Source: Mesorhizobium amorphae (GTDB lineage Bacteria; Pseudomonadota; Alphaproteobacteria; Rhizobiales; Rhizobiaceae). From it: a stretch of 63,630 nt of DNA. Below, in pieces: positions 41,550-49,918 of this stretch (positions are counted from its first letter, which is position 1; each line of letters begins with the position of its first letter). The notes below the pieces were generated by a model, which saw nothing but the letters and a program-made list of their open reading frames with translations, was not told where the DNA came from and made no database searches. The stretch lies in contig NZ_JHQS01000030.1 in NCBI RefSeq assembly GCF_014843845.1, positions 1 to 63,630 on the forward strand. Reading direction: 5' to 3'. The position numbers and the translations under genes were made by a program.

Positions 41550-42655
41550 ACTCGTCCCCGACCCCCTTCATCCGACGTACCCCGCCCCAGGCCCGCAAGG
41601 GCGTGTACGAGCTGTACTGGACGTTCGCCTCACGGCGGCAAGCCGCCTTCGAGGCGCGCCTGGCCGGCAAGAGCCAACCTTGGACGTTTGACCCGATCCT
41701 GCAGATTTACAAGTTCTGCAACGTCTTCCGGGCGGCTGACCGTGTCTCCCAGTTCATGATCAAGGACGTAGCGTACGGCCAGGACGCCGAAACCACCGCT
41801 CGCGACCGGGTGTTCCAGATCACCGCATTCCGCACCTTTAGCAACATCGCGACTTGGGAGTCCGTTGCCTATGAACTTGGTGGGGCACCTCGCCTCGATC
41901 ATTTGCGCTCAGGCGAATTCGAGCAGGCTCTGGATCGGGTCAAGGCACGGAACGGCGGGCTCTATACCGGCGCGTTTATCCTCTGCGCCAATAAGGCGTT
42001 CGGTTTCGACGAGAAGCACCGTAACCACGTTGCGCTGTTCAAGTACATGTTCCTCGATCATGCCTGTGCCGAGCGGGTGCTGCAGGCACCATCCCTGAAA
42101 GCGGTGGTCGAACTGTTGCAGAGCTTTCCGTTGATGGGACCGTTCATGGCCTATCAGACCGCGATTGACCTCAATTACTCGGAGCTGCTCGACTTCAGCG
42201 AGAACGACTATACCCAGGCGGGTCCAGGCGCGCTGCGTGGCCTGAAGAAGGCCTTCACTGATCTGGGTGATTACTCGCCAGCGGATACTATCCTCTGGAT
42301 GGTTGACCGACAGGACGAGGAATTTCGACGCCTGGAGCTGCCCTTCCGCGGTTTGTTCGGCCGCAGGCTGCACGGTATCGACTGCCAGGGCCTATTCTGC
42401 GAACTCGACAAATATTGTCGCGAAGCAGTTCCTGAACTGACCAGCGCGCGCAGCCGGATCAAAGCGAAATACTCGGGGTCACGAGGAGATATCGAGCTGT
42501 TCTTCCCGCCCAAGTGGCAGCTTCCTTCGTCAGGTGTCGTTCGCGCATCAGTAATGCTCCCAGGTACCGGTGAGAGCTCGCGGGCGACAGTGGCGCGTCC
42601 CAAGCCTCTTAAAGCTGCTCGTGAAGAGCTCGCCGTTGCGGATCTGTTTGCTTAG
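41546..42655 (+). CDS. 5-hmdU DNA kinase helical-domain (aGPT-Pplase-like) protein
   Basis: A 369-residue helical protein that I assign to the 5-hmdU DNA kinase helical domain / alpha-glutamyl-putrescinyl-thymine pyrophosphorylase clade. Matching features: WTFDPILQIYKFCNVFRAAD, RVSQFMIKDVAYGQDAETTA, FQITAFRTFSNIATWESVAY, YTGAFILCANKAF and FPLMGPFMAYQTAIDLNYSE, then NDYTQAGPGALRGLKKAF. Phage relatives phosphorylate or process 5-hydroxymethyluracil in DNA. No P-loop is visible, so the fused kinase of some phage versions is absent, and a DNA-base pyrophosphorylase/glycosidase-like role is more likely. The three plus-strand genes overlap by 4 nt each. Confidence 0.75.
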   Translation: MNSSPTPFIRRTPPQARKGVYELYWTFASRRQAAFEARLAGKSQPWTFDPILQIYKFCNVFRAADRVSQFMIKDVAYGQDAETTARDRVFQITAFRTFSNIATWESVAYELGGAPRLDHLRSGEFEQALDRVKARNGGLYTGAFILCANKAFGFDEKHRNHVALFKYMFLDHACAERVLQAPSLKAVVELLQSFPLMGPFMAYQTAIDLNYSELLDFSENDYTQAGPGALRGLKKAFTDLGDYSPADTILWMVDRQDEEFRRLELPFRGLFGRRLHGIDCQGLFCELDKYCREAVPELTSARSRIKAKYSGSRGDIELFFPPKWQLPSSGVVRASVMLPGTGESSRATVARPKPLKAAREELAVADLFA

Positions 42656-42967
42656 CAAATCCAGATAGAGCTGGCTGGTGGTCCCATCGAATGGCATGCG
42701 CACCAGAAAACCTGCTTTTTTTGCTATTTTTTATACGAACGGCTCACCATCCCCGACTGGTAATTCGAGATTCTAAGCTATCGCCTTCATTGATGATACG
42801 CAGAAGCTGTCGTTCGGGTATCGACATTGAGGCAGAGATCAGAAGGGCCGATGCACTTCGAGACCTGTCTGACAGAGATGACTGTTGACACCTCACCCCG
42901 GGCATCATATGTCCCTGCCCATTCCAACAAGAGACATCACTGCTGTGATGTCCGAAAGGCAAGAGGC
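42656..42967. other. Intergenic region with T-tracts, no gene seen
   Basis: 312 bp after the modification operon. T-tracts at about 42714-42731 are terminator-like but lack a strong stem. The DNA is AT-richer than its surroundings. No supported ORF. Confidence 0.4.
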
Positions 42968-43426
42968 ATGTCAACCGAATGGCCGAAACGAATCCGCAGC
43001 AGGGCTGCGAAGTTAAAGAATGGAAATGCGCTCCTGGCCCTCGCAGAGGAATCGCCGATCCTCCCGGAGATGCGGCGCCGCATTATGAATGGCGAGAAGC
43101 CCGTAGCAGCGCTGTCCGGCGAGATGGTCGAGCGATTCGGTCAGGAACATGCAGAGCATCACGGACTCCGCCAGCTCGCAGGGGAAGCGACCGCGTTCAT
43201 GGTCGAAAGCATGCTCGGTGCGATCCGTTCGTCCGGATCGCGGAAAATCCTCGACGACCAAGTTTTCACGTCAGGCACGCCTTTCCGGATTCCCGGACAG
43301 ACCGGAGAGACCGTTCTTGCCGAGCCGCTGGCGACTGAGCTTCTGGTCCGGCACCTGACCGATGCCGCACTCGCCGAGCTGGCGGCCATCCTCGCCGCCG
43401 AACAGGAACGCCGCCTTACGACCTAG
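42968..43426 (+). CDS. Hypothetical protein
   Basis: A 152-residue soluble, helical protein (KRIRSRAAKLKNGNALLALA, ILPEMRRRIMNGEKPVAALS) with a C-terminal helix LATELLVRHLTDAALAELAA. No family recognised. ATG 42968 is chosen as the first start after the intergenic region; an AGAGG lies immediately before it at unusually short spacing. Its stop overlaps that of a small minus-strand ORF. It sits between the modification operon and the HEPN genes, so a defence accessory role is possible, but nothing in the sequence shows it. Confidence 0.6.
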   Translation: MSTEWPKRIRSRAAKLKNGNALLALAEESPILPEMRRRIMNGEKPVAALSGEMVERFGQEHAEHHGLRQLAGEATAFMVESMLGAIRSSGSRKILDDQVFTSGTPFRIPGQTGETVLAEPLATELLVRHLTDAALAELAAILAAEQERRLTT

Positions 43427-43641
43427 CGGTCAGCCAGCAGCTTCCTGACTTTAGCGAGGCGGGTCCGGCCATCCTGACCCGCCAGCCCTAGCCGCTCGAG
43501 ATTCAGCGCAACGCTCCCGCTGGGTCCACAGACCTCCGTCGCCACTGCTTCCGGCATGCAGTCGAACAGCGAAAGGGGGACATCGGATTTGCGTTCGACG
43601 ATCCTCGTGACGACCTTCGGCTCCGGGTCGTCACACACCAT
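43423..43641 (-). CDS. Small hypothetical protein downstream of the HEPN gene
   Basis: A 72-residue ORF, KVVTRIVERKSDVPLSLFDC in its first half. It lies 15 nt downstream of the HEPN gene on the same strand and could be the antitoxin or a partner of it. It has an ATG but no clear ribosome-binding site and no family similarity known to me. Confidence 0.4.
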   Translation of the reverse strand: MVCDDPEPKVVTRIVERKSDVPLSLFDCMPEAVATEVCGPSGSVALNLERLGLAGQDGRTRLAKVRKLLADR

Positions 43642-43656
43642 GTCGTGAGAGAAAAT

Positions 43657-44493
43657 CTATCGAGCTGGGATGACGTGTCGCTGCGCGCGGTTGACTGTCG
43701 GCGGAATCTGCGAGCATTGGGCGGCGCCCAGGTCGGCGTCATAGTCGCCGAGATGGAACTGGAGCGCATTAAGTATGCGCTCGCAAGCCTCGACGACCTT
43801 CTTACGGTCCTTGATGGGATTGCTATGGAAGAGCTCGTTCCGGGTTTCCTTGATGACCCGTAACGTGTCGTCGAACACGGTCTTGTCGAGGTTGAATCCC
43901 AGCTCCGCGTTGGCGCAAAACATGCCCCGCATCAAGCCCCAGTCCGCCTTGATGATGCTCCAGAGTTCTCCGAGCGTAAGACAATAGTAGAACTCGTCGC
44001 TCTTGTCGGGTCCCGTGACCTTGTGAATCAGCGTGGCGCTGATCATGTCGTCGAACACCTTCCAGACGGCCTTGACGAAGCCGGGGTTGATGACCACGCC
44101 TCGAATGTTGGGGAAATTCTGGTAGGTCTGTCCTGCGTCCCGGCCGTCCCTGATGATGGTCCACCAGTCCATCCTGCCGAACCTGTCCTCGAGGTAGTCG
44201 GCCAACACTGACCTCAGGCTGTTCTCTACGGCGAATACGAAGGGGTAGATCGAGGAGAACTCCTTGACCTTCCGTGTGTATATGCGGTGGATTATCTGGC
44301 GCTGCTGGTCTACTGGTACCGCCTGCAGGCGGCGCACCTGCACTCCCTCCCGTATGCTATCCCGTAAGAGGGTGGGGTTCAGGGTACGCATGTCCACTTC
44401 GAAGTGGTCTACCTCCTGGGGACGGGGTACGAAGGTGAGGTACTCACCTAGCAACTCTCTGGTAGGTATGTGCCTCTTCGTAATGCTGGACAT
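43657..44493 (-). CDS. HEPN-domain protein (Swt1/Abi-like)
   Basis: A 278-residue predicted HEPN ribonuclease. The signature R-x4-H is Arg218 to His223 in ETRNELFHSNPIKD. A conserved upstream region, FVFAVENSLRSVLADYLEDR followed by FGRMDWWTIIRDG, resembles Swt1-type and Abi-type HEPN proteins. HEPN RNases typically cleave tRNA, mRNA or rRNA to stop growth on infection. ATG 44493 is preceded by GAGGGGAGCGC, a good ribosome-binding site. Neighbouring genes are also of defence type. A stand-alone abortive-infection factor or toxin of a pair with the small downstream ORF are both possible. Confidence 0.78.
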   Translation of the reverse strand: MSSITKRHIPTRELLGEYLTFVPRPQEVDHFEVDMRTLNPTLLRDSIREGVQVRRLQAVPVDQQRQIIHRIYTRKVKEFSSIYPFVFAVENSLRSVLADYLEDRFGRMDWWTIIRDGRDAGQTYQNFPNIRGVVINPGFVKAVWKVFDDMISATLIHKVTGPDKSDEFYYCLTLGELWSIIKADWGLMRGMFCANAELGFNLDKTVFDDTLRVIKETRNELFHSNPIKDRKKVVEACERILNALQFHLGDYDADLGAAQCSQIPPTVNRAQRHVIPAR

Positions 44494-45071
44494 GCGCTCC
44501 CCTCTTGCAATGCACTCGTATCCGCTCTATAACACCTCTACTCGCTGAGTGGAGGCACAATGGTGTCGCGAGCCCATGGGTCTTGCCATGGCACTTGGAG
44601 AGTCTAAACGAACTACCTATGGCTAGGCGTGGCTCTAAAGGCTGCGCCTTTAGTCGTTCAGGGACTGGCCACTCCTTTCCCGTGGTCTTCATGACACCCC
44701 GTAACACGCCCTGTGTGTGCCCGATGATCATCATGATGACCATGCCGAGTGTCCCTCGACAAGGTGCTGCTGGTGCTGGTGGCACGGCCATGTGTACGAG
44801 GACGACAGGTCGGCCGGGGGGAGCATGAGGTTTTGTGGGGCAGTCACGTTGCGGCCGACCAAACAGACACTTTATGTGGCTCGGCTCCGGCCGCCCAGCG
44901 AGTCTCCGCAACCAATCGCCCCACAGTCCTCATGCTCTCATCGTAGCTGCTGCGGCTCCCGCTGAGCATTTTGGAACAGGGCCTGCGAGCCCCAGTTGTA
45001 CTTTGCACGATGGTACGCCACTGCCTCGGAATCGTGTAGAAGTGGATATCATTCCGTTGCAGGGGGGCGCG
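44494..45071. other. Long divergent intergenic region, no supported gene
   Basis: 578 bp between divergent HEPN genes. It contains a perfect hairpin, CTAAAGGC-TGC-GCCTTTAG at 44635-44653, with no T-run. A plus-strand frame at 44505-44828 lacks recognisable features. The region should hold promoters for both neighbours and may hide an RNA or small peptide. Confidence 0.4.
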
Positions 45072-46667
45072 GTGAGACTGAAACGACTTGAAAAAATGCG
45101 CATGGGCGGTACGCGAACGAAGATGCAGCTGAGCATCCCAGTGCCCAGGACGCCTGACGGCAGGGTCTATCGATACTCACCCAATGTCGACGCTCATCCG
45201 AGGCATTTTGTACTCGGCGAGACTGTCGTCGGCTTCGCTGCGGATCCTGATAGAGCCGCGCGGACGAAATATACCGCCGGCACTCCGGGGACTGTCTGCC
45301 CCTATAGCGGAATTAGGGCTGACGATTCCCAGTTCACACATCCCGAGGATCGCAAGGCGGCGGTCAAGATTGTGAAGCAAGCGGCCCTGCAGGACATGCA
45401 AGACGCGGTATCGGAAATGCTGGCCGGTGTGGCGCGAGGCAGCAAGTCGATCACTTACAAGCCGGCCCCCCGGCAGAGCAAACCTAGGCCGCGTTTCGGA
45501 CGCCGTGACCTCATGCGTCTGCTGGTTTGCGACTGCTGCGGGCGGGACTATGGTGTATTCGCGATTGCGCTATTTTGCCCGGACTGCGGGGCGCCCAACC
45601 TAGCGCTGCACTTTTCTCGTGAGGCCGAGTTGGTCGGCCAGCAGGTCGATCTGGCGGAAGCGTTGGGCAAGGACCGTCAGGAGCTGGCCTATCGACTGCT
45701 CGGCAATGCTCATGAGGACGTACTCACCGCCTTCGAGGCGACGCTTAAGGTAGCGTACGCCTATCGAATTCACAATCGGCCTTTGGGATCGATGGCTGCT
45801 AAGTCGGTCGTCAACGACTTTCAGAACATTGATAAAGGTCGAAAGCGCTTCGACGAATTCTTGTTCGATCCGTTCGCGGAACTCGACGCGCAGGAGCTGG
45901 CGGTGCTGTCCCTCAACATTCAAAAGCGCCATTTGATTGGGCACAATCTTGGCGTGGTTGATGCCAAATTCACGCAACACGCCAAGGAAGCGAAGTTGGG
46001 CGAGACAGTCGAGTTGGTGGCAGCGGATATCCGTTCGTTCGCCGCGCTTTGCCGAAGGGTTATCCGCCGCATCGACGATATGCTGGCGGACATGTCGCTA
46101 CCAGCTCCGGCGGCCCACGACGAGGAGGACGCGATGCCTTCACCAACAGAGACCGTCGGTGATCTGAGCCCGGAGGGATCGGCAGTGGGAAAATGGATTT
46201 GCACGACATCCGTCGATGGCCTGCCCTGGAACCTCGATGAGAATGCTCTGGTCGCCGCCTTCCCGAGCCTGTCGACGGACGAGCTCGCCGAAGCGCTCGC
46301 CGACCTTGCTGAGGACGACTACGTGAGCCTTTCCCATACGATTTCGGAACGATTGCCTCGCGTACACGTGCGTGAGGACTTGTTCCTGACCTTTGATCCG
46401 ATTTGTGTGGGAAGCGACCCGGTGGCCGACGCACTGCAGCTGATCCCTCTCGTCTTGAAGAAGGACTCCGTCGACGTACCTGCCTTGCATGTTGAGAGTG
46501 CCATGTCGCTGCGCCGGTTCAATCCCGCCATCGGACTGATTATTTCTGAAATTGGCGAAGGACGGGTCTCTGGCACCTGGGTTGAGGGATACCCGACGCC
46601 GTACTTCCTCATCGTTGATTCCGATCGCGTCGCGATCAAGCGCCTGGCACGACGGCTCAAAGGATAA
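45072..46667 (+). CDS. Zinc-ribbon plus ApeA-like HEPN protein
   Basis: A 531-residue protein. A zinc ribbon is seen at LVCDCCGRDYGVFAIALFCP plus DCG (about 151-173). A HEPN domain follows: QKRHLIGHNLGVVDAKF has R286-H287-x3-H291, and the helices LGETVELVAADIRSFAALCR and RVIRRIDDML fit the ApeA/RloC-type HEPN pattern. The C-terminal 180 residues contain a winged-helix-like LDENALVAAFPSLSTDELAE and further alpha/beta structure. Start uncertain: GTG 45072 has AGGGGGG upstream; ATG 45096 or 45102 would be shorter. Possible RNA-cleaving anti-phage protein. Confidence 0.72.
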   Translation: MRLKRLEKMRMGGTRTKMQLSIPVPRTPDGRVYRYSPNVDAHPRHFVLGETVVGFAADPDRAARTKYTAGTPGTVCPYSGIRADDSQFTHPEDRKAAVKIVKQAALQDMQDAVSEMLAGVARGSKSITYKPAPRQSKPRPRFGRRDLMRLLVCDCCGRDYGVFAIALFCPDCGAPNLALHFSREAELVGQQVDLAEALGKDRQELAYRLLGNAHEDVLTAFEATLKVAYAYRIHNRPLGSMAAKSVVNDFQNIDKGRKRFDEFLFDPFAELDAQELAVLSLNIQKRHLIGHNLGVVDAKFTQHAKEAKLGETVELVAADIRSFAALCRRVIRRIDDMLADMSLPAPAAHDEEDAMPSPTETVGDLSPEGSAVGKWICTTSVDGLPWNLDENALVAAFPSLSTDELAEALADLAEDDYVSLSHTISERLPRVHVREDLFLTFDPICVGSDPVADALQLIPLVLKKDSVDVPALHVESAMSLRRFNPAIGLIISEIGEGRVSGTWVEGYPTPYFLIVDSDRVAIKRLARRLKG

Positions 46668-46910
46668 CGAGGATGTAGTCCTCCCCCTGACGTCCAATCA
46701 GCCGTGGGGAACCTGAAGTCGCAGCACACTATCGCGCGATCATCATGATCTGGCCGCAATGCCACACCGCCAAGATCGCGTGTACCGCCGACATTCAGGC
46801 GCTTTCGCTTGAGGCTCGGATCTGACGCTGTGATCTGGTAACGAGGCGGTTATGTCGGCGTCGACGTGTTCTCGTTTTGTGCCGCGAAAGTCGCATAAAT
46901 GGCAGTGTGG

Positions 46911-46956
46911 TGTGCTGTCCAGAATTATCTGTCGTCGGCGTCCAGAATTATTTGTC
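46911..46956. repeat. Left transposon end with two AGAATTATCTGTCG-type sites
   Basis: The left inverted repeat (46911-46934) is followed by a second direct copy of the core, AGAATTATTTGTCG at 46943-46956. Repeated core sequences near ends are typical transposase-binding sites of Mu- and Tn552-type elements. Confidence 0.75.
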
Positions 46957-47002
46957 GTCAGCCGGAGTGCTAAGTGGCTGATATCCCGCCACTTTCGCAC
47001 GA

Positions 47003-47174
47003 TTGGGTTACCAATGCCCTTCGGTCAACAGGGTTACCATTGTGTCCCAACGACAATTAATTTCGAAGTGGTGCTAACGCGCTGTATTCATTGAGATAAT
47101 TGCGACATCGATTGGTAACCCAAGGCCACCCATGACGCGTTTTGGTAACCCACCAGCGACAGGTTTGGTAACCC
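47003..47174. repeat. Five GGTTACC/GGTAACC sites in the transposon
   Basis: TTGGGTTACCAA (47003-47014) and GGGTTACCATTG (47031-47042) are followed by three oppositely oriented copies, TTGGTAACCC-type, at 47112-47121, 47142-47151 and 47165-47174. The last ends just at the regulator stop codon. Each is a partial palindrome centred on GGTNACC. They are likely binding sites for the element repressor or transposase, comparable in placement to a Mu internal enhancer; not previously known to me. Confidence 0.6.
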
Positions 47175-47687
47175 TCACCGGGTGAGTGCCGCTCGCGCCT
47201 CTCGGCGGATTCTTTTCAGTTCTGCTGCGGTTAGTAGATTCCCTTCCGCAGTGCGCATGGCTAACCCGACAAGACGGCTCGCCACGTATTGGTTATCGAT
47301 CGTTTCGTCGATGCGCTCTGCCTCATCGAGCTTTACGATTTCCTGGAATATTCGAAGGCGGTTGTCAGCGATCCAACTGGCCCAGTCCCTAGCGGAGGCC
47401 TCATCGAGCTGACGTCCCAGCGAGATTGCAGCGCTTAAGAGTATTTTCTCGCCGGCGGCTGACATTGATGTTGCCTCCGCGAGGTGATCGCGGACGATCT
47501 TGAAATAGTCGACACGCTCACCATCCAGCATGTCTTTGCAAAAATCTTCAGGAATTGCCCCGCGGCGACGCCAGCTTGCTAGCGTTGACTTGCCTATGTT
47601 GATCTTGCGCGAGAGGTCGTCGTCGCTCATTACCTTGAAGTGCCGCTTTAGGTCGTCAATGTAGCGATCAACGATCGAGTCTGTCAT
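47175..47687 (-). CDS. Helix-turn-helix transposon regulator
   Basis: A 170-residue protein with an N-terminal CI-type helix-turn-helix: VMSDDDLSRKINIGKSTLAS followed by WRRRGAIPEDFC. The C-terminal part is helical (LSAAISLGRQLDEASARDWA). It is divergent from the MuA-type gene with 263 bp between, and the five GGTTACC-type sites lie beyond its stop codon, towards the left end. Predicted repressor of transposition genes. ATG 47687 is used; the frame is open further upstream and no strong ribosome-binding site was seen. Confidence 0.75.
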   Translation of the reverse strand: MTDSIVDRYIDDLKRHFKVMSDDDLSRKINIGKSTLASWRRRGAIPEDFCKDMLDGERVDYFKIVRDHLAEATSMSAAGEKILLSAAISLGRQLDEASARDWASWIADNRLRIFQEIVKLDEAERIDETIDNQYVASRLVGLAMRTAEGNLLTAAELKRIRREARAALTR

Positions 47688-47950
47688 CTGGGGGAGTTGA
47701 CGACATTTCGTTTTGAAGCCGTGTTGCAATGTGATTGCAACGGCTTCAAAACAGCGTGGAAACAGGTCCCTCCGATCTCCTCGTAGAAGTTCGTGCGGGG
47801 TTTGTGGCGCAAGGCTTATCCCTAAGCAGGTGGTACCGGATCACGGCATTTGCCGAATGGTAGCCGTTTATGCGGTGACCGAAAAGCGCAACGGGCCGAA
47901 CGTACTGGCCCTCCGCGAGATGCTCTGCCGCGAGAGTAGCGGCCATCGCT

Positions 47951-49918
47951 ATGGGTGAGTGGCTGTCCACGGTTGAGTTTGCTGCGCTGGTCGGCATTCG
48001 GCGACAAGTCGCCCACCGCGCTCTTGTTCTGCGTCGCTGGCGCAAAACCGCGCTCGAAGTACGAAAGGTCAAAGGGCGGCGCGGCGGCAACGACGGAGAG
48101 CAATATCAGGTCAATTCCACGTCTCTGCCGCTCGAATATCAGCACCGTCTAAAGGCCTCTCAAACCCCCGTTGGAAACCAGTCGAAATCGATCACCGGCA
48201 GGACGGCAGAGAACGCATGGGGGCTCGATTACCTGGGGCCAGCGGTTCAGTATGCAGCCAAATCTACCGCCCGCGCCGCCGTATTAGCCGAGCTGGCGGG
48301 CAAGCCAACGCGGAACTGGGAGGGTAGGGCGGTCAGCTACTGCCTGCGGACGCTACAGCGTCATGCAGCACGCTTTAACGAAGGCATGAAAGTCGGCCGG
48401 CATGGTCGATCGGACAAGGGCAAGAAGCGTTTCATCATAAGCCGAAAGTGGGACAAGCTGGTCCCGTTCGACACCTCCACCAGGACGAAAATCGCTGGCG
48501 ACCTAAAACAGGAAATCCGCGGCCTGCTCAAAGGCGGCATGTCATGGGGCCACACCCTGAAAGAAGCCGAGAAGTTCCTGATCGACGCGACTCGAGCGTG
48601 GGGCTTTCGTCCCGGCGATCCTAACGTACTGGAGCGCGCTTGTTCTGTCCCACCCGAACTCGTCTCGGCGGAACTCCATTTTCGAAACGTCCACCGGTTT
48701 AAGCGAGATCATAAGGCGTATGATGATCGCCGGCCCCGGATCCGCCGAACCCTCGCCGGCATGCAGCCGATGGAGCTGGTGGTGGGCGATGTACACCCAG
48801 TGGACATTCACCTCACTCGTCCTGACGGCACGCTCGCGACTGCTAGGCTGATCGGATTCTTAGACTGGGCGACGCAGCGCCTCTGGATCGGGTTGATCTT
48901 TTTCGAAAAGCGCGGCGGCGTGCAAAATTGCGACGTAATCGAAGTCTTAGCGTCCATGATCGAAGCGTGGGGCATGCCGCAGTCGCTCTATGTCGACAAC
49001 GGCGCGGAATTCGGCTTCGCCGCTTTTCTAGACGATGCCATGCAGCTCACCGTGCAGAGCTTCCATGGCCCCTCCCGATCAACCCGCGTTATCAACGCCT
49101 TGCCCTACAACGCCTCCGCAAAGCCGATTGAGCGTCTGTTCGGTGATTTGGAGACGCGCTATTTCAGCACGGCGCGTGGCCACATTGGCGGCAACCGAAT
49201 GAACAAGAAGCAGGAGGCGATCGGCAGGACGGTCGCTCCGTTTGGGGCGTTCGAGGATGTAGTGCCAGCCATAGAAGGTTTCGTGCGCACCTACAATCAC
49301 ACTGCGCAGGGTAAGAAGAGCGCGCTCAAAGGTCTCTCACCTCAGGCCGCATACCGCGAACACCTCGAGGTGGGATGGGCGCCGACTGCGGTGAGCCGCG
49401 ATGAAGTGCGCGCGGCATGTGCTCGAACTGAAGAGCGGTCGGTTATTCAGGGTGCGATATCCGTCGGCGGCCGTCATTGGACATGTCCGGAATTGCAGGC
49501 TTACCAGTACGAGAAGGTATGGGTTCGTGTTCCGGCCTATCACACACCGGCCGAGTTGCTGTTGCTTGACCGGCATGGTGAACGAGTCGGCATAGCCTTT
49601 CCCGATGTCGAATTCCATCCGCTCGACAAGCGTGGCGCAAAAACAGCAGCCGAACGCGCGAGGGCGCACCGGCAGGCGGTGCGTGACCTTGATCGATCAG
49701 CGCCTGATATCGATGTGGCTGCACGCCTGATCGCCCGCGGCCAAGCCCAGCCTGACACGGTTCCCAACGAGCCTGTCGGCGTCGTCTCTTACGATCCGGC
49801 GAAGCGGCAGGCACGCATTGTGATGCCGAAGAGGCCTTTGCCCGCCGACGAGTGCCGAAGCGAACAGGACGAGCGCATAGCTGCTCAGATGGACCTGGCC
49901 AAGCGGATCGTCGGATGA
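47951..49918 (+). CDS. Mu-type DDE transposase
   Basis: A 655-residue transposase of the MuA/Tn552 type. The N-terminal winged-helix DNA-binding region (GEWLSTVEFAALVGIRRQVA) is followed by the rve-type catalytic core: first Asp in MELVVGDVHPVDIHL, second Asp in MPQSLYVDNGAEFGF, and Glu in YNASAKPIERLFGDLETRYF. A C-terminal Mu-transposase beta-barrel is suggested by YEKVWVRVPAYHTPAELLLL and VGIAFPDVEFHP. Overlap with the ATPase gene is ATGA. It forms with MuB-type ATPase the transposition machinery of the surrounding element. Confidence 0.9.
   Translation: MGEWLSTVEFAALVGIRRQVAHRALVLRRWRKTALEVRKVKGRRGGNDGEQYQVNSTSLPLEYQHRLKASQTPVGNQSKSITGRTAENAWGLDYLGPAVQYAAKSTARAAVLAELAGKPTRNWEGRAVSYCLRTLQRHAARFNEGMKVGRHGRSDKGKKRFIISRKWDKLVPFDTSTRTKIAGDLKQEIRGLLKGGMSWGHTLKEAEKFLIDATRAWGFRPGDPNVLERACSVPPELVSAELHFRNVHRFKRDHKAYDDRRPRIRRTLAGMQPMELVVGDVHPVDIHLTRPDGTLATARLIGFLDWATQRLWIGLIFFEKRGGVQNCDVIEVLASMIEAWGMPQSLYVDNGAEFGFAAFLDDAMQLTVQSFHGPSRSTRVINALPYNASAKPIERLFGDLETRYFSTARGHIGGNRMNKKQEAIGRTVAPFGAFEDVVPAIEGFVRTYNHTAQGKKSALKGLSPQAAYREHLEVGWAPTAVSRDEVRAACARTEERSVIQGAISVGGRHWTCPELQAYQYEKVWVRVPAYHTPAELLLLDRHGERVGIAFPDVEFHPLDKRGAKTAAERARAHRQAVRDLDRSAPDIDVAARLIARGQAQPDTVPNEPVGVVSYDPAKRQARIVMPKRPLPADECRSEQDERIAAQMDLAKRIVG

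Noticed and set aside
44505..44828. 107-codon plus-strand ORF in the HEPN intergenic gap
   Set aside because: No recognisable family, Met/Thr/Arg-rich irregular composition, no clear ribosome-binding site and overlap with equally long frames on the other strand.
46990..47180. Possible CRISPR-like repeats (GGTTACC units)
   Set aside because: Repeats are only 7-12 bp, occur in both orientations at irregular spacing, and no cas gene is present; they fit protein-binding sites.
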